In this document: piece by piece, positions 34,340 to 41,967 of the stretch
Position numbering within the stretch: the first letter of the stretch is position 1
Layout of the letters: each line of letters starts with the position of its first letter
Origin: Sphaerochaeta globosa str. Buddy
GTDB taxonomy: Bacteria > Spirochaetota > Spirochaetia > Sphaerochaetales > Sphaerochaetaceae
Assembly (NCBI RefSeq): GCF_000190435.1
Contig: NC_015152.1
Location: 3,106,458-3,170,457 of the forward strand
Direction: 5' to 3'
DNA: 64,000 nt
Notes under the pieces: model-generated
Database searches by the model: none
What the model was told of the DNA's origin: nothing
What the model saw: the letters and a program-made list of their open reading frames with translations, nothing else
Program-made: the position numbers and the translations under genes

Positions 34340-35218
34340 TTACGTGAATATTAGGGCTAAAGACATGCCCAAAACAGCGGAAGCAACATTGCTAACCAGA
34401 TTCACGATATCATTATCCACCCAACTTAGTCCACGTTCCAGCGGCAGGCTTCTTCCATCGATGACCGACCGTTCGGTAATACGGTCCTCAACTTCATCGT
34501 AGTAGTGGGCTTGCACGGTCGCTCCCAAAATACTATCCAACAGACAGCCAAAAAAGGAGCTCAGGGCAATGACAGAAGCAATAAGGGCACTCTTTGCGGT
34601 CAAAGGGAGAAAGCAACCCCACATGCACAAGGCAATCAAAACAGCGCCCAAAATTCCGCTTGCAAGACCCAAAGGGCTGACAGCCCCACTCAAGCCCGGG
34701 GTCATGGGACGACCGGTGATAATGGAAACCGGTTTGGTTCTTGAGAGAATACCCACTTCACTTGCAAACGTATCGCTTGCAGCTTCCCCCACAGCCGAGC
34801 CGAACATCACCAAAAAAGTAATGCTGGGATTGAAGGCATACAAAAGAGCGGCAACCAAGGCCATCAGACCGTTTGCGTAGACCTGGACTGCATCACGACG
34901 GCCTCCCTTTTCCTGTATTTTCATCACATCAAAGGCAATCACCTTCTTTGCGATTTTTCCCAACACCCCTGCTGCGATGAAAAACAAAAGCAGCGTAGCC
35001 AATGCACCGAATCCCAATACCCAGGTGGGCCCAAAGCCGACCAGAAACGCCGCAACTGATCCACCGAAGGTGAGTTGACGGGTTACATACGCACTTACCG
35101 CTACAGCAAGCATAATCAGAAATAGCGCCCAGAACGCAGAGGGAAAGGAGAAAAAGAAGGCATTGAAGTATGAGGCAAGAGAGCCGGTTGCAGGCACAAG
35201 GTTCGCGTACTCAATCAT
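34340..35218 (-). CDS. DUF92 family membrane protein (VTE6-like prenyl-phosphate kinase candidate)
   Basis: Polytopic membrane protein of 292 residues. The conserved core RQLTFGGSVAAFLVGF, GSAVGEAASDTFASEVG and the GRPMTPGLSGAVSPLGL segment identify DUF92. Plant VTE6, a phytyl-phosphate kinase, belongs to this family. It overlaps the upstream gene, which looks like phytol kinase VTE5, by 4 nt. The pair probably phosphorylates an isoprenoid alcohol twice to the diphosphate. The true substrate (for example farnesol or another prenol) cannot be read from the sequence. Confidence 0.8.
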   Translation of the reverse strand: MIEYANLVPATGSLASYFNAFFFSFPSAFWALFLIMLAVAVSAYVTRQLTFGGSVAAFLVGFGPTWVLGFGALATLLLFFIAAGVLGKIAKKVIAFDVMKIQEKGGRRDAVQVYANGLMALVAALLYAFNPSITFLVMFGSAVGEAASDTFASEVGILSRTKPVSIITGRPMTPGLSGAVSPLGLASGILGAVLIALCMWGCFLPLTAKSALIASVIALSSFFGCLLDSILGATVQAHYYDEVEDRITERSVIDGRSLPLERGLSWVDNDIVNLVSNVASAVLGMSLALIFT

Positions 35219-35892
35219 AGAAACACCTCAACTAGGAGTGCTGCAATCAAGGGAACGGTGATATTGTCCAACGCAAGCGGGGTAATGGCTTCCACCACGG
35301 CACTTACGATAGCGATCAAAAAAGAGATTGCAACAACAGAGCCCATACCCAAGGTACTGTACCCCGCAAGACCGATGAACGTGATTATAAAACTGACACA
35401 GGCCATCACCAGCGTCCCCAGATACGTCTTCTTGGCAAAGCTGAGTGGCAAACGCTTTTGGCCCCACTTCGCACCGATGAGGGCGGCAAGACCATCGCCG
35501 TATCCCATAATCATCACCGCAATGCTGCAGGCTAGGGAGGAAACCGCACCTTGATATTCCAGCACTACCAAGAGCAACAAGGTGATAGGGAAATAAATCA
35601 ATCCGTAGTTGCGCTTGCGGTCATCCATGCCCAAGGCCTTACCCCAGCCGAGGAAGGTGAAAAGACTATTGGTGACGATGAAGAAAATTGGTCCGACCAA
35701 GGCAAAGGACAAGGTAGTAAAGAAATTTGCTTCAATAAACCACCAGTTGGAGACTCCTATGTGGACGAACTTCCGCATCGTTTCGCTGGAAATTGAATAC
35801 TGACGTTTCAAGAAAATTCCAATGGCAATCACGACAGCCAGAAACGGGAACGATATGAGCAATCCGATGATATTACTATTCATACGCGTCAT
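35215..35892 (-). CDS. Phytol/dolichol kinase-like membrane protein (VTE5-like)
   Basis: Polytopic membrane protein related to CTP-dependent polyprenol kinases. Typical features are RKFVHIGVSNWWF near the N-terminus, GYGDGLAALIGAKWGQKRLP (the GDG and AK-G core), KTYLGT and the C-terminal DNITVPLIAALL. No strong ribosome site precedes any start; ATGs at 35892 and 35883 and a TTG at 35919 are possible. It overlaps the DUF92 gene as ATGA, so the two are co-translated. Function is inferred from family and neighbour. Confidence 0.78.
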   Translation of the reverse strand: MTRMNSNIIGLLISFPFLAVVIAIGIFLKRQYSISSETMRKFVHIGVSNWWFIEANFFTTLSFALVGPIFFIVTNSLFTFLGWGKALGMDDRKRNYGLIYFPITLLLLVVLEYQGAVSSLACSIAVMIMGYGDGLAALIGAKWGQKRLPLSFAKKTYLGTLVMACVSFIITFIGLAGYSTLGMGSVVAISFLIAIVSAVVEAITPLALDNITVPLIAALLVEVFL

Positions 35893-36131
35893 GATGCAGA
35901 GAATGAATAAGAATTTCAAGAGAGCAAGGGTTCAGCAGTCATGTGGACAAAACAGCAAAAATGGATAGGCAAAGAATTGACAGTCCCTTGGGCTCATGCT
36001 ACCGTTTCATTGCTTTCGTTTTTGTGTTGCAGCTGGTACGTAATTCCTAAATGTTCGCACGCGTGCGTTACTGAATCGCTCCCGCAGACAGGTAAGAGTT
36101 CAAGACTGCGCCACATGAAGCAATATTGCAG

Positions 36132-36152
36132 TGCAGGCGTAGTGAGCCTGCG
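36132..36152 (+). promoter_or_regulatory. Hairpin over the RRM gene leader
   Basis: GCAGGC...GCCTGC, a 6-bp stem with a 7-nt loop (GTAGTGA), ends directly before the ribosome site GAAGGA of the downstream RRM gene. It could limit ribosome access. The leader upstream, to 35920, shows no convincing gene. Confidence 0.3.
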
Positions 36153-36165
36153 AAGGATGCTTTGA

Positions 36166-36444
36166 ATGGCAAAGAAAATCTATGTTGGAAACCTGAGTTA
36201 CAACACTTCCGAAGAAGAACTTCGGGACCTGTTCGCACAGTACGGCACCGTTGTCAGTGCCAATATCATCATTGACCGCGAAACCCGCCGACCCAAAGGG
36301 TTCGGATTCGTGGAAATGCAGGAGGATGCTGCAGCCGACGCCGCAATTTCCCAGCTTGATGGCAAGGAAATTGGAGGTCGCAATCTTCGTGTCAACGAAG
36401 CAATTGCCAAGCCCCGGCCGACGCATGGAAGTTATCGCAACTAA
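36166..36444 (+). CDS. RRM-domain RNA-binding protein
   Basis: Single RNA-recognition-motif protein of 92 residues. RNP2 is IYVGNLSY at residues 4-11, and RNP1 is KGFGFVEM near residue 45. The short C-terminal tail is NEAIAKPRPTHG. Bacterial proteins of this type bind RNA and are often cold-induced, but no target is evident here. AAGGA lies 8 nt before the ATG, directly after a small hairpin. It is monocistronic, with its own terminator. Confidence 0.93.
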   Translation: MAKKIYVGNLSYNTSEEELRDLFAQYGTVVSANIIIDRETRRPKGFGFVEMQEDAAADAAISQLDGKEIGGRNLRVNEAIAKPRPTHGSYRN

Positions 36445-36471
36445 GTAGCCAATGTATGATTCAGTAACGGG

Positions 36472-36497
36472 AACGGAGCCTTTCGGCTCCGTTTTTT
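36472..36497 (+). terminator. Terminator of the RRM gene
   Basis: Perfect stem ACGGAGCC / GGCTCCGT with a TTTC loop, followed by T5, 28 nt past the stop codon. Confidence 0.9.
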
Positions 36498-36501
36498 GTG
36501 C

Positions 36502-36726
36502 TTATCGTGCTTCCTCAAGCGAGAAGCGCTGCATCACCACCCCGTCTCGTTGTACATTCTCGCAGAACATCTCATAGGGTCTAACCCACCAATAGGGAGT
36601 ACCCATAGGACGATACAATACCATCGTCTGGAGCGTTTCACTGTCTATGACGGTGTCCACCACCTCATACAGGCCTCCCTTAAAATGCCGATATATTCCC
36701 TTGGGGATGCTTTTGGGCTCTACCAT
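36502..36726 (-). CDS. DUF1653 family protein
   Basis: 74-residue protein matching DUF1653: IPKGIYRHFKGGLYEVVD at the start, the ETLQTMVLYRP segment, then WWVRPYEMFCENV and VVMQRFS. The function of the family is unknown. The ATG at 36726 lies within the last codons of the DUF2207 gene (7-nt overlap), so it is translated from the same mRNA. The frame is open further upstream but there it only mirrors the DUF2207 coding sequence. Confidence 0.85.
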   Translation of the reverse strand: MVEPKSIPKGIYRHFKGGLYEVVDTVIDSETLQTMVLYRPMGTPYWWVRPYEMFCENVQRDGVVMQRFSLEEAR

Positions 36727-38579
36727 GCGCCACCGCCTCCACCACCGAAGCCGCCGCCGCTGAAACCGCTTGAGCCAAAGGAGGAATGAATCGGTGAGCG
36801 AGCGCCACCCTTTGCCTGTGTATACACAGCCTTCTCCATGACTGAACCATGCAATCGATGCGAGAGTGCGCTGTAAAACAGGGCATCCCTGATCGGCCGG
36901 CCGCCTACATACCATGAGGGCTCATCAATGGCAATCCTGGCAAACTTCTTTGCCCAGACATCCTCAAGGCCCAGTACGATGGCATAGCCAAGAACATGGT
37001 AGAAAAGTTGGGGATCTGAATCGATCATCATTTTCAGTTTGTCCATCTCAACCTTGCTGATGAACTCCTTGTAGCCCACAATCTGCTCAAGCTTCTGTTG
37101 GGCATAGGGGCTTCGCTTGGCAGTCATTATCGTCAGGAAAGCCAAGTAGACAGGGAAAAACACCATTGAAAGACTCATGAGCACCGAATAGAAAAGCCCG
37201 TGGTCCAACACTGCATATTCAAACATGAATGCAAAGCCGAACATTGCGATGCAAAAGAGCACTAAAGCAAAGAACTTAACCGTCTTCTTGACCGACGAGC
37301 TCATCACCCAGGTCGCTGAAAGCCTGCTTGCCGTAACAAGGCCGATACCCATGCTGAAGAATCCAATGACCAAGAAAGGCACCGTCTCAGCCGAGAGATA
37401 GGTAATGGTGGAAGCGATGGCATTGAGGACCACCACCAAAGCCGCATACAGCAAGGCAAGAACCCGTTTCTTCTCGGCAGTACTGTCGTTGAGCCTACGC
37501 TCACCCTTGAAGTAGGCATGAACATCGATTTTGGCCTTCATCAAGGCCTCAGCAAACTTGCCGCTCTCAAGTTGTTTCAAAGTCACAGAAGTCCCGTCTC
37601 CGCAGGCGAAGAAAGCGGTAAAGAGTTTTTTCTCATGGGTCTTGGATGTCGGAATTTCCTTGAGCTTGGTAAAAAGGAACTCCTTCTTTCCCTGCTCCTC
37701 GATGGTCAGACACCCTTGGTCCGCCCAAGCAAAGAGCATACTGGTTACATCCTTGTTATCCACAACCCCATCGGCCAAGTATCCGACTTCCATCGGACTC
37801 AGTCCTTCGGGAGGATCGAAACGCACAACCGGTACGAACAGTTCCTCCCTTCCATGGCGGCGGAACAGTACCGTGGCATGAAGGCCTGCCAAGATGGCGA
37901 CCAGCCAAGCAACGATGGAGGCTGGAATAGTATAATCAACAAAGGGCTTCACTGCAGAAAAATAGCCCTCTTCCATCTGCACCCGAAGCGTAAGGGCCTC
38001 TCCGGGCAGCAGGTTGCTTGCTTTTCCCTCGATGGTCCGACGGTCGGAACTCAGAGTAAAGATTCCCCGCTGTGCAGTTGAGCCATACGAACCCCCGGTA
38101 AGGAACACCATGGAAGGATCGACGGGCTTGGGGAAGGTGATGCGAAAACTCATCTCCGATATGGGAGCCTGCCAACCCGGACCCAACAGGTTGTAGTAAA
38201 ACTCATCATACTCCTGGTTGCGGTCATCCCCGATTACGTAGGTATAGCTGATCAAGTATTCATACAAACCTGTTACCGTCCGATTCTCCGAGCCCAGACG
38301 GAAGGTCACCCAGTCAGAGGAGACAGAGTCTTCCTGGATGGGTTCGTTGGACTGCAGATTTTTCAGCTTGACGCGCACCTTGCCGAAGCGGATGGGAATC
38401 TCACGATAGATTCCATGGCGAGCAGTGGAAAAGTTGGCCACAATCTGCTCTTTCACCGCGTAACTATTATCCAAACCGGCTTCCATCTCAAGATGGAAGC
38501 GGTCAAATACATAGTCTTGGGCAAAGAGCAGGGTGAGGCTGCACAGGATCATAAGAACCAAGAGCAGTGTCCGTTTCAT
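36720..38579 (-). CDS. DUF2207 domain membrane protein
   Basis: 619 residues. A signal peptide (MKRTLLLVLMILCSLTLLFA) is followed by an extracytoplasmic domain (about 22-225) with the family-typical GIYREIPIRF. A membrane helix, a cytoplasmic stretch and two further membrane regions (about 370-480) come next, and the protein ends in a Gly-rich tail (SGGGFGGGGGG). This is the classical DUF2207 architecture, often encoded beside lemA as here. The function is unknown. Start overlaps the lemA stop (TAATG). Confidence 0.88.
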   Translation of the reverse strand: MKRTLLLVLMILCSLTLLFAQDYVFDRFHLEMEAGLDNSYAVKEQIVANFSTARHGIYREIPIRFGKVRVKLKNLQSNEPIQEDSVSSDWVTFRLGSENRTVTGLYEYLISYTYVIGDDRNQEYDEFYYNLLGPGWQAPISEMSFRITFPKPVDPSMVFLTGGSYGSTAQRGIFTLSSDRRTIEGKASNLLPGEALTLRVQMEEGYFSAVKPFVDYTIPASIVAWLVAILAGLHATVLFRRHGREELFVPVVRFDPPEGLSPMEVGYLADGVVDNKDVTSMLFAWADQGCLTIEEQGKKEFLFTKLKEIPTSKTHEKKLFTAFFACGDGTSVTLKQLESGKFAEALMKAKIDVHAYFKGERRLNDSTAEKKRVLALLYAALVVVLNAIASTITYLSAETVPFLVIGFFSMGIGLVTASRLSATWVMSSSVKKTVKFFALVLFCIAMFGFAFMFEYAVLDHGLFYSVLMSLSMVFFPVYLAFLTIMTAKRSPYAQQKLEQIVGYKEFISKVEMDKLKMMIDSDPQLFYHVLGYAIVLGLEDVWAKKFARIAIDEPSWYVGGRPIRDALFYSALSHRLHGSVMEKAVYTQAKGGARSPIHSSFGSSGFSGGGFGGGGGGAW

Positions 38580-39130
38580 TAAAATTTAACCTCTACACGG
38601 GCCTTTGCCTCTTCCTCGATGGTCAAATAGGGTTTCTTGACAAAGTGGAAAATGGAGGCAACCAAAGAAGAAGGGAATACCTCAATAATCGTATTGAGAT
38701 GCTTGATGATGGCATTGTAGTACTTGCGGGCTCCCAAAAGTTGTTCCTCGATTTTTTGCAGCTGGGCCTGCAGGTCCAGAAAACCTTGGTTGGCTTTCAA
38801 ATCCGGATACGCTTCGCTGAGGGCAAACAATGACTTGAGGGTTGAACCGAAGGCTGTGCTTGCAGCATCCTTTTCCTCGGTCGAGGTGGCGCTGATCGCC
38901 TTGTTGCGGGCTTCGATTACGGCAGTGAGGGTCTTTTCCTCATGCTTTGCATACCCTTTGACGGTTTCCACAAGGTTGGGAACCAAATCATAGCGCTGCT
39001 TGAGGTGGGCATCGATTGCCGATTCAGCTTCTTCACCCTGGTTTCTCAGGCGCACATACTTGTTGTACACGCTGACCACATACAGACCTATCAGGACTAC
39101 GACACCAATGAGAATATACACAATTGTCAT
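38579..39130 (-). CDS. LemA family protein
   Basis: 183-residue protein with an N-terminal membrane helix (TIVYILIGVVVLIGLYVVSVYNKYV; residues 2-26) and the LemA helical domain. Family motifs are YNKYVRLRNQGEEAES, the RYDLVPNLVETVKGY core, AYPDLKANQGFLDLQAQL and ARKYYN. The ATG at 39130 has GGAGG 5-6 nt upstream; the longer frame to 39265 is rejected. It is first in a three-gene unit with DUF2207 and DUF1653. Confidence 0.93.
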   Translation of the reverse strand: MTIVYILIGVVVLIGLYVVSVYNKYVRLRNQGEEAESAIDAHLKQRYDLVPNLVETVKGYAKHEEKTLTAVIEARNKAISATSTEEKDAASTAFGSTLKSLFALSEAYPDLKANQGFLDLQAQLQKIEEQLLGARKYYNAIIKHLNTIIEVFPSSLVASIFHFVKKPYLTIEEEAKARVEVKF

Positions 39131-39218
39131 ACCAACCTCCATGTTTGGGATACTAATTTGTAGCATGCTATAAGGGGGGCTCTCGGTCAAGAGTTCGGCA
39201 AAAAGATACGCCTGAAGC

Positions 39219-39247
39219 TTGCAATACAGGCAATAGTACTGTATCTT
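39219..39247 (+). promoter_or_regulatory. Candidate argR promoter with possible ARG box
   Basis: TTGCAA (39219-39224), a 17-nt spacer and TATCTT (39242-39247). Directly downstream, around 39255-39280, is an A/T-rich segment (GCATAAATATTCCATT) that loosely resembles an ArgR half-site pair, which would allow autoregulation. Confidence 0.35.
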
Positions 39248-39294
39248 TATTCGTGTAAATCGCATAAATATTCCATTCCAGGAGAATCCAAACC

Positions 39295-39765
39295 ATGAGG
39301 GAACGACATAACCGGTTGGCGGTCGTCAAGGAATTGATCAAGAATAACCGCATCGACAACCAGGATACGCTGCTGGAGATGCTCAAGACCGAGGGGTACT
39401 CCGTTACCCAAGCAACACTCTCTCGAGACTTGAAAATGCTCAAGGTCGGCAAAATCAGCGACGGTTGGTCCGGATACTATTACAGCCTTCCAGAAAACGA
39501 CTTGATCAGTGAGTCTGAGAAAAGTTATATCCAGGATGTACGCAGAGGCATCCTTTCCATCGAATTTTCCGGCAACTTCGGAGTCATCAAGACCAGGCCC
39601 GGACACGCAAACTCTGTCGGCATTGCCTTGGACGTGCTTGCCATACCGGAAATCCTGGGAACCCTCGCCGGTGACGACACCATTTTTGTCATCCTTCGCG
39701 AGGGCATGTCCAAGGAAGATCTGCAGGAGAGTTTCAAGACCCGCATCCCCGACATCGAGGAGTAA
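39295..39765 (+). CDS. argR: Arginine repressor ArgR
   Basis: 156-residue regulator. The N-terminal winged helix contains QATLSRDLKMLKV near residue 38. The C-terminal oligomerisation and arginine-binding domain contains TRPGHANSVGIALD and GTLAGDDTIFVI with the paired Asp residues that contact arginine. AGGAG lies 10 nt before the ATG. No arginine biosynthesis genes are in the window, so its targets are elsewhere. Confidence 0.95.
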   Translation: MRERHNRLAVVKELIKNNRIDNQDTLLEMLKTEGYSVTQATLSRDLKMLKVGKISDGWSGYYYSLPENDLISESEKSYIQDVRRGILSIEFSGNFGVIKTRPGHANSVGIALDVLAIPEILGTLAGDDTIFVILREGMSKEDLQESFKTRIPDIEE

Positions 39766-39784
39766 AACCACCTTGCACACCACT

Positions 39785-39815
39785 GCCCCTCCGCTTACAA
39801 TGGGGGGGCTTTTGT
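39785..39815 (+). terminator. argR terminator
   Basis: Stem GCCCCTC / GGGGGGC (7 bp with one G-U pair) followed by TTTTGTGT, 20 nt after the argR stop and about 20 nt before pgi. Confidence 0.55.
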
Positions 39816-39836
39816 GTACCATCAGGAGAAGACCAT

Positions 39837-41408
39837 ATGACGTATAAAAATCTCGATTCAAGCAGTGCATTCAAACAGTTGCAGGCCATGCCTGCGAGCA
39901 ATCTGAAACACGTCCTCAATCCAGCTCGCATTAAAACCTATCATGCAAAGGCTGGTGGCGGTCTTACCTACCATTATGGTGCCATGCCTATAGCAGAAGA
40001 GCATCTGAATGTACTGCAACAGCTCAGCGAAGAGCTGTCCCTGACAGAAAAATACCAAGCCGTAGTTGATGGGCAGGTCATGAACACAGGGGAAAAGCGG
40101 TTGGTGCTCCATCATCTCAGCCGCGGCCAGGTCGGTAAGCCTGTGAGTGCAGACGGAGAGGACAAGGGCGCTTTCTATCAGGCACAGCTGCAGAAAATTG
40201 AGCGCTTCTCATCCCAAGTGCGCAGTGGAGCCATCCTCGGGTCGACCGGCAAAAAGTTCTCAACCGTGGTTCAGATCGGCATCGGAGGCAGCGACTTGGG
40301 TCCCCGTGCCCTCTATCTTGCCCTCAAGGGTTGGTGTGCAAGCAAGGAAATTGAACTGATCGATGCCCAGTTCATCAGCAATGTCGACCCCGACGATGCT
40401 CAAGCGGTCCTGAACAATCTCGATCTGGAAAGCACCCTCTTCATTCTGGTCTCCAAAAGCGGAACCACCCTGGAAACCCTTACCAACCGGGACCTGGTCA
40501 TCCAAGCCATCGAGGCAAGCGGCATACGAGGCATTGATCCAGCCAAGCACATGGTGGCGGTGACCAGCAAGACAAGCCCGCTTGCAACATCCTCCTCCGT
40601 GCTTGAGTCCTTCTTCATCGATGACTACATCGGAGGACGCTATAGTTCCACCAGTGCAGTAGGTGCTGTAGTGCTGTCCCTCTCCTTTGGGTTTGACGTA
40701 TTCAATTCCTTGCTGGACGGCGCCCATGAAGCCGATGTATTGGCACTGAATCCAAATATCAAGGAGAATGCAGCCTTGCTCGACGCCCTTTTGGGGGTGT
40801 ACCTGCGCAATGTTCTTCTCTATCCCACTACGGCGATCCTTCCGTACTCACAGGCATTGAGCCGTTTTCCCGCCCATCTGCAGCAGCTGGACATGGAGAG
40901 CAACGGCAAGCATGTAAATCGGGATGGCCTGAGCATCTCCTACCCGACCGGACCGGTGATTTTCGGGGAACCGGGAACCAACGGCCAACACTCGTTCTAC
41001 CAGCTTCTCCACCAGGGAACCGATATCGTACCCTTGCAGTTCATCGGATTTTCCGAATCACAGTACCACAAGGATATCGTGGTGGAAGGTTCGACAAGCC
41101 AAGAAAAGTTGAGTGCCAACCTGGTTGCCCAGATAGTTGCCTTTGCCTTGGGTAAAGACGATGTAAAACCGAACAAGCAGTTCACAGGCAACCGGCCATC
41201 CAGCCTTCTGTCTGCCAGACAACTCGACCCCCAGGCACTGGGTGCCCTTTTGGCACACTATGAGAACAAGGTCATGTTCCAAGGTTTCATCTGGAACCTC
41301 AACAGTTTCGACCAGGAAGGAGTCCAACTGGGTAAGGTTCTGGCTACCAAGGTCCTGGACGGATGCAAGGGCGATGAGGTGCTTAAGGCATTCTCGGAGT
41401 TGCTCTAG
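39837..41408 (+). CDS. pgi: Glucose-6-phosphate isomerase
   Basis: Interconverts glucose-6-phosphate and fructose-6-phosphate. Signatures: GIGGSDLGPRALYLAL near residue 147, LVSKSGTTLETLTN, the GGRYSSTSAVG segment, NGQHSFYQLLHQG with the catalytic His, and a late motif FNSFDQEGVQLGK, here written NLNSFDQEGVQLGK. At 523 residues it is of the long bacterial type. CAGGAGAAG precedes the ATG. Confidence 0.97.
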   Translation: MTYKNLDSSSAFKQLQAMPASNLKHVLNPARIKTYHAKAGGGLTYHYGAMPIAEEHLNVLQQLSEELSLTEKYQAVVDGQVMNTGEKRLVLHHLSRGQVGKPVSADGEDKGAFYQAQLQKIERFSSQVRSGAILGSTGKKFSTVVQIGIGGSDLGPRALYLALKGWCASKEIELIDAQFISNVDPDDAQAVLNNLDLESTLFILVSKSGTTLETLTNRDLVIQAIEASGIRGIDPAKHMVAVTSKTSPLATSSSVLESFFIDDYIGGRYSSTSAVGAVVLSLSFGFDVFNSLLDGAHEADVLALNPNIKENAALLDALLGVYLRNVLLYPTTAILPYSQALSRFPAHLQQLDMESNGKHVNRDGLSISYPTGPVIFGEPGTNGQHSFYQLLHQGTDIVPLQFIGFSESQYHKDIVVEGSTSQEKLSANLVAQIVAFALGKDDVKPNKQFTGNRPSSLLSARQLDPQALGALLAHYENKVMFQGFIWNLNSFDQEGVQLGKVLATKVLDGCKGDEVLKAFSELL

Positions 41409-41415
41409 GCGTTGT

Positions 41416-41440
41416 ACGGCCCCCCGCGGGGCCGTTTCTT
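41416..41440 (+). terminator. pgi terminator
   Basis: Stem ACGGCCCC / GGGGCCGT with loop CCGC, then TTCTTTT. Confidence 0.88.
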
Positions 41441-41463
41441 TTGGTTTCTTCCTGCCAAATCAG

Positions 41464-41507
41464 TTGTCGTTCTTTATTGTTTTCAGTATTATCGTTAGCA
41501 TCCTAAC
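41464..41507 (+). promoter_or_regulatory. marR promoter and candidate operator
   Basis: TTGTCG (41464-41469), a 17-nt spacer and TATTAT (41487-41492). Immediately after the -10 box is a perfect inverted repeat GTTAG-CATC-CTAAC (41494-41507), placed where a bound MarR dimer would block transcription of its own operon. Confidence 0.6.
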
Positions 41508-41523
41508 AAATAGTCTGGAGCAC

Positions 41524-41967
41524 ATGGACACTACACCACGAATCGGATTCACTATAAAAACCCTCTCCCATCGCATCGGGCGAACATTGGGGCAGCAGCT
41601 GCGCTTGGAGCAAGAAGCTGCCTCAACTGCGGTACGCAGCCATATTCTTGGATACTTTGCCCACCACGAAGTGGAAGCTGTTCTGCAAAGCGAGCTGGGC
41701 AACCACTTGCTCATCAGGCGCTCAACGATGACCAACATCCTCGATGGCATGGAAAGCGAGGGTCTGGTTACGAGGGAAGAATATCAGCAGGACAAGCGAC
41801 AGAAACTGGTCCGCCTGACAGAAAAGGCGAAAGCTCTCTGCAGTGAGCACCTGAAGCTGGTCAATGATTTCGAAACCTCGCTACAGTCAAATTTATCCGA
41901 CGAAGAGCTGAAACAGTTCTTCGCCATCACCAAGAAACTCAATCAAATACTGGATACCTATACATGA
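41524..41967 (+). CDS. MarR-family transcriptional regulator
   Basis: 147-residue winged-helix regulator. Recognition region: GNHLLIRRSTMTNILDGMESEGLVTREEYQQDKRQ, with the wing DKR and KLVRLTEKAKAL typical of MarR. GGAG lies 4 nt before the ATG at 41524. It overlaps the first ABC exporter gene by 4 nt (ATGA), so regulator and pump form one operon. It probably releases the palindrome at 41494-41507 when a pump substrate binds. The ligand is unknown. Confidence 0.92.
   Translation: MDTTPRIGFTIKTLSHRIGRTLGQQLRLEQEAASTAVRSHILGYFAHHEVEAVLQSELGNHLLIRRSTMTNILDGMESEGLVTREEYQQDKRQKLVRLTEKAKALCSEHLKLVNDFETSLQSNLSDEELKQFFAITKKLNQILDTYT

Noticed and set aside
35941-36165. 74-codon plus-strand frame before the RRM gene.
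   Set aside because: No ribosome site or family match; it covers the presumed promoter and leader of the RRM gene.
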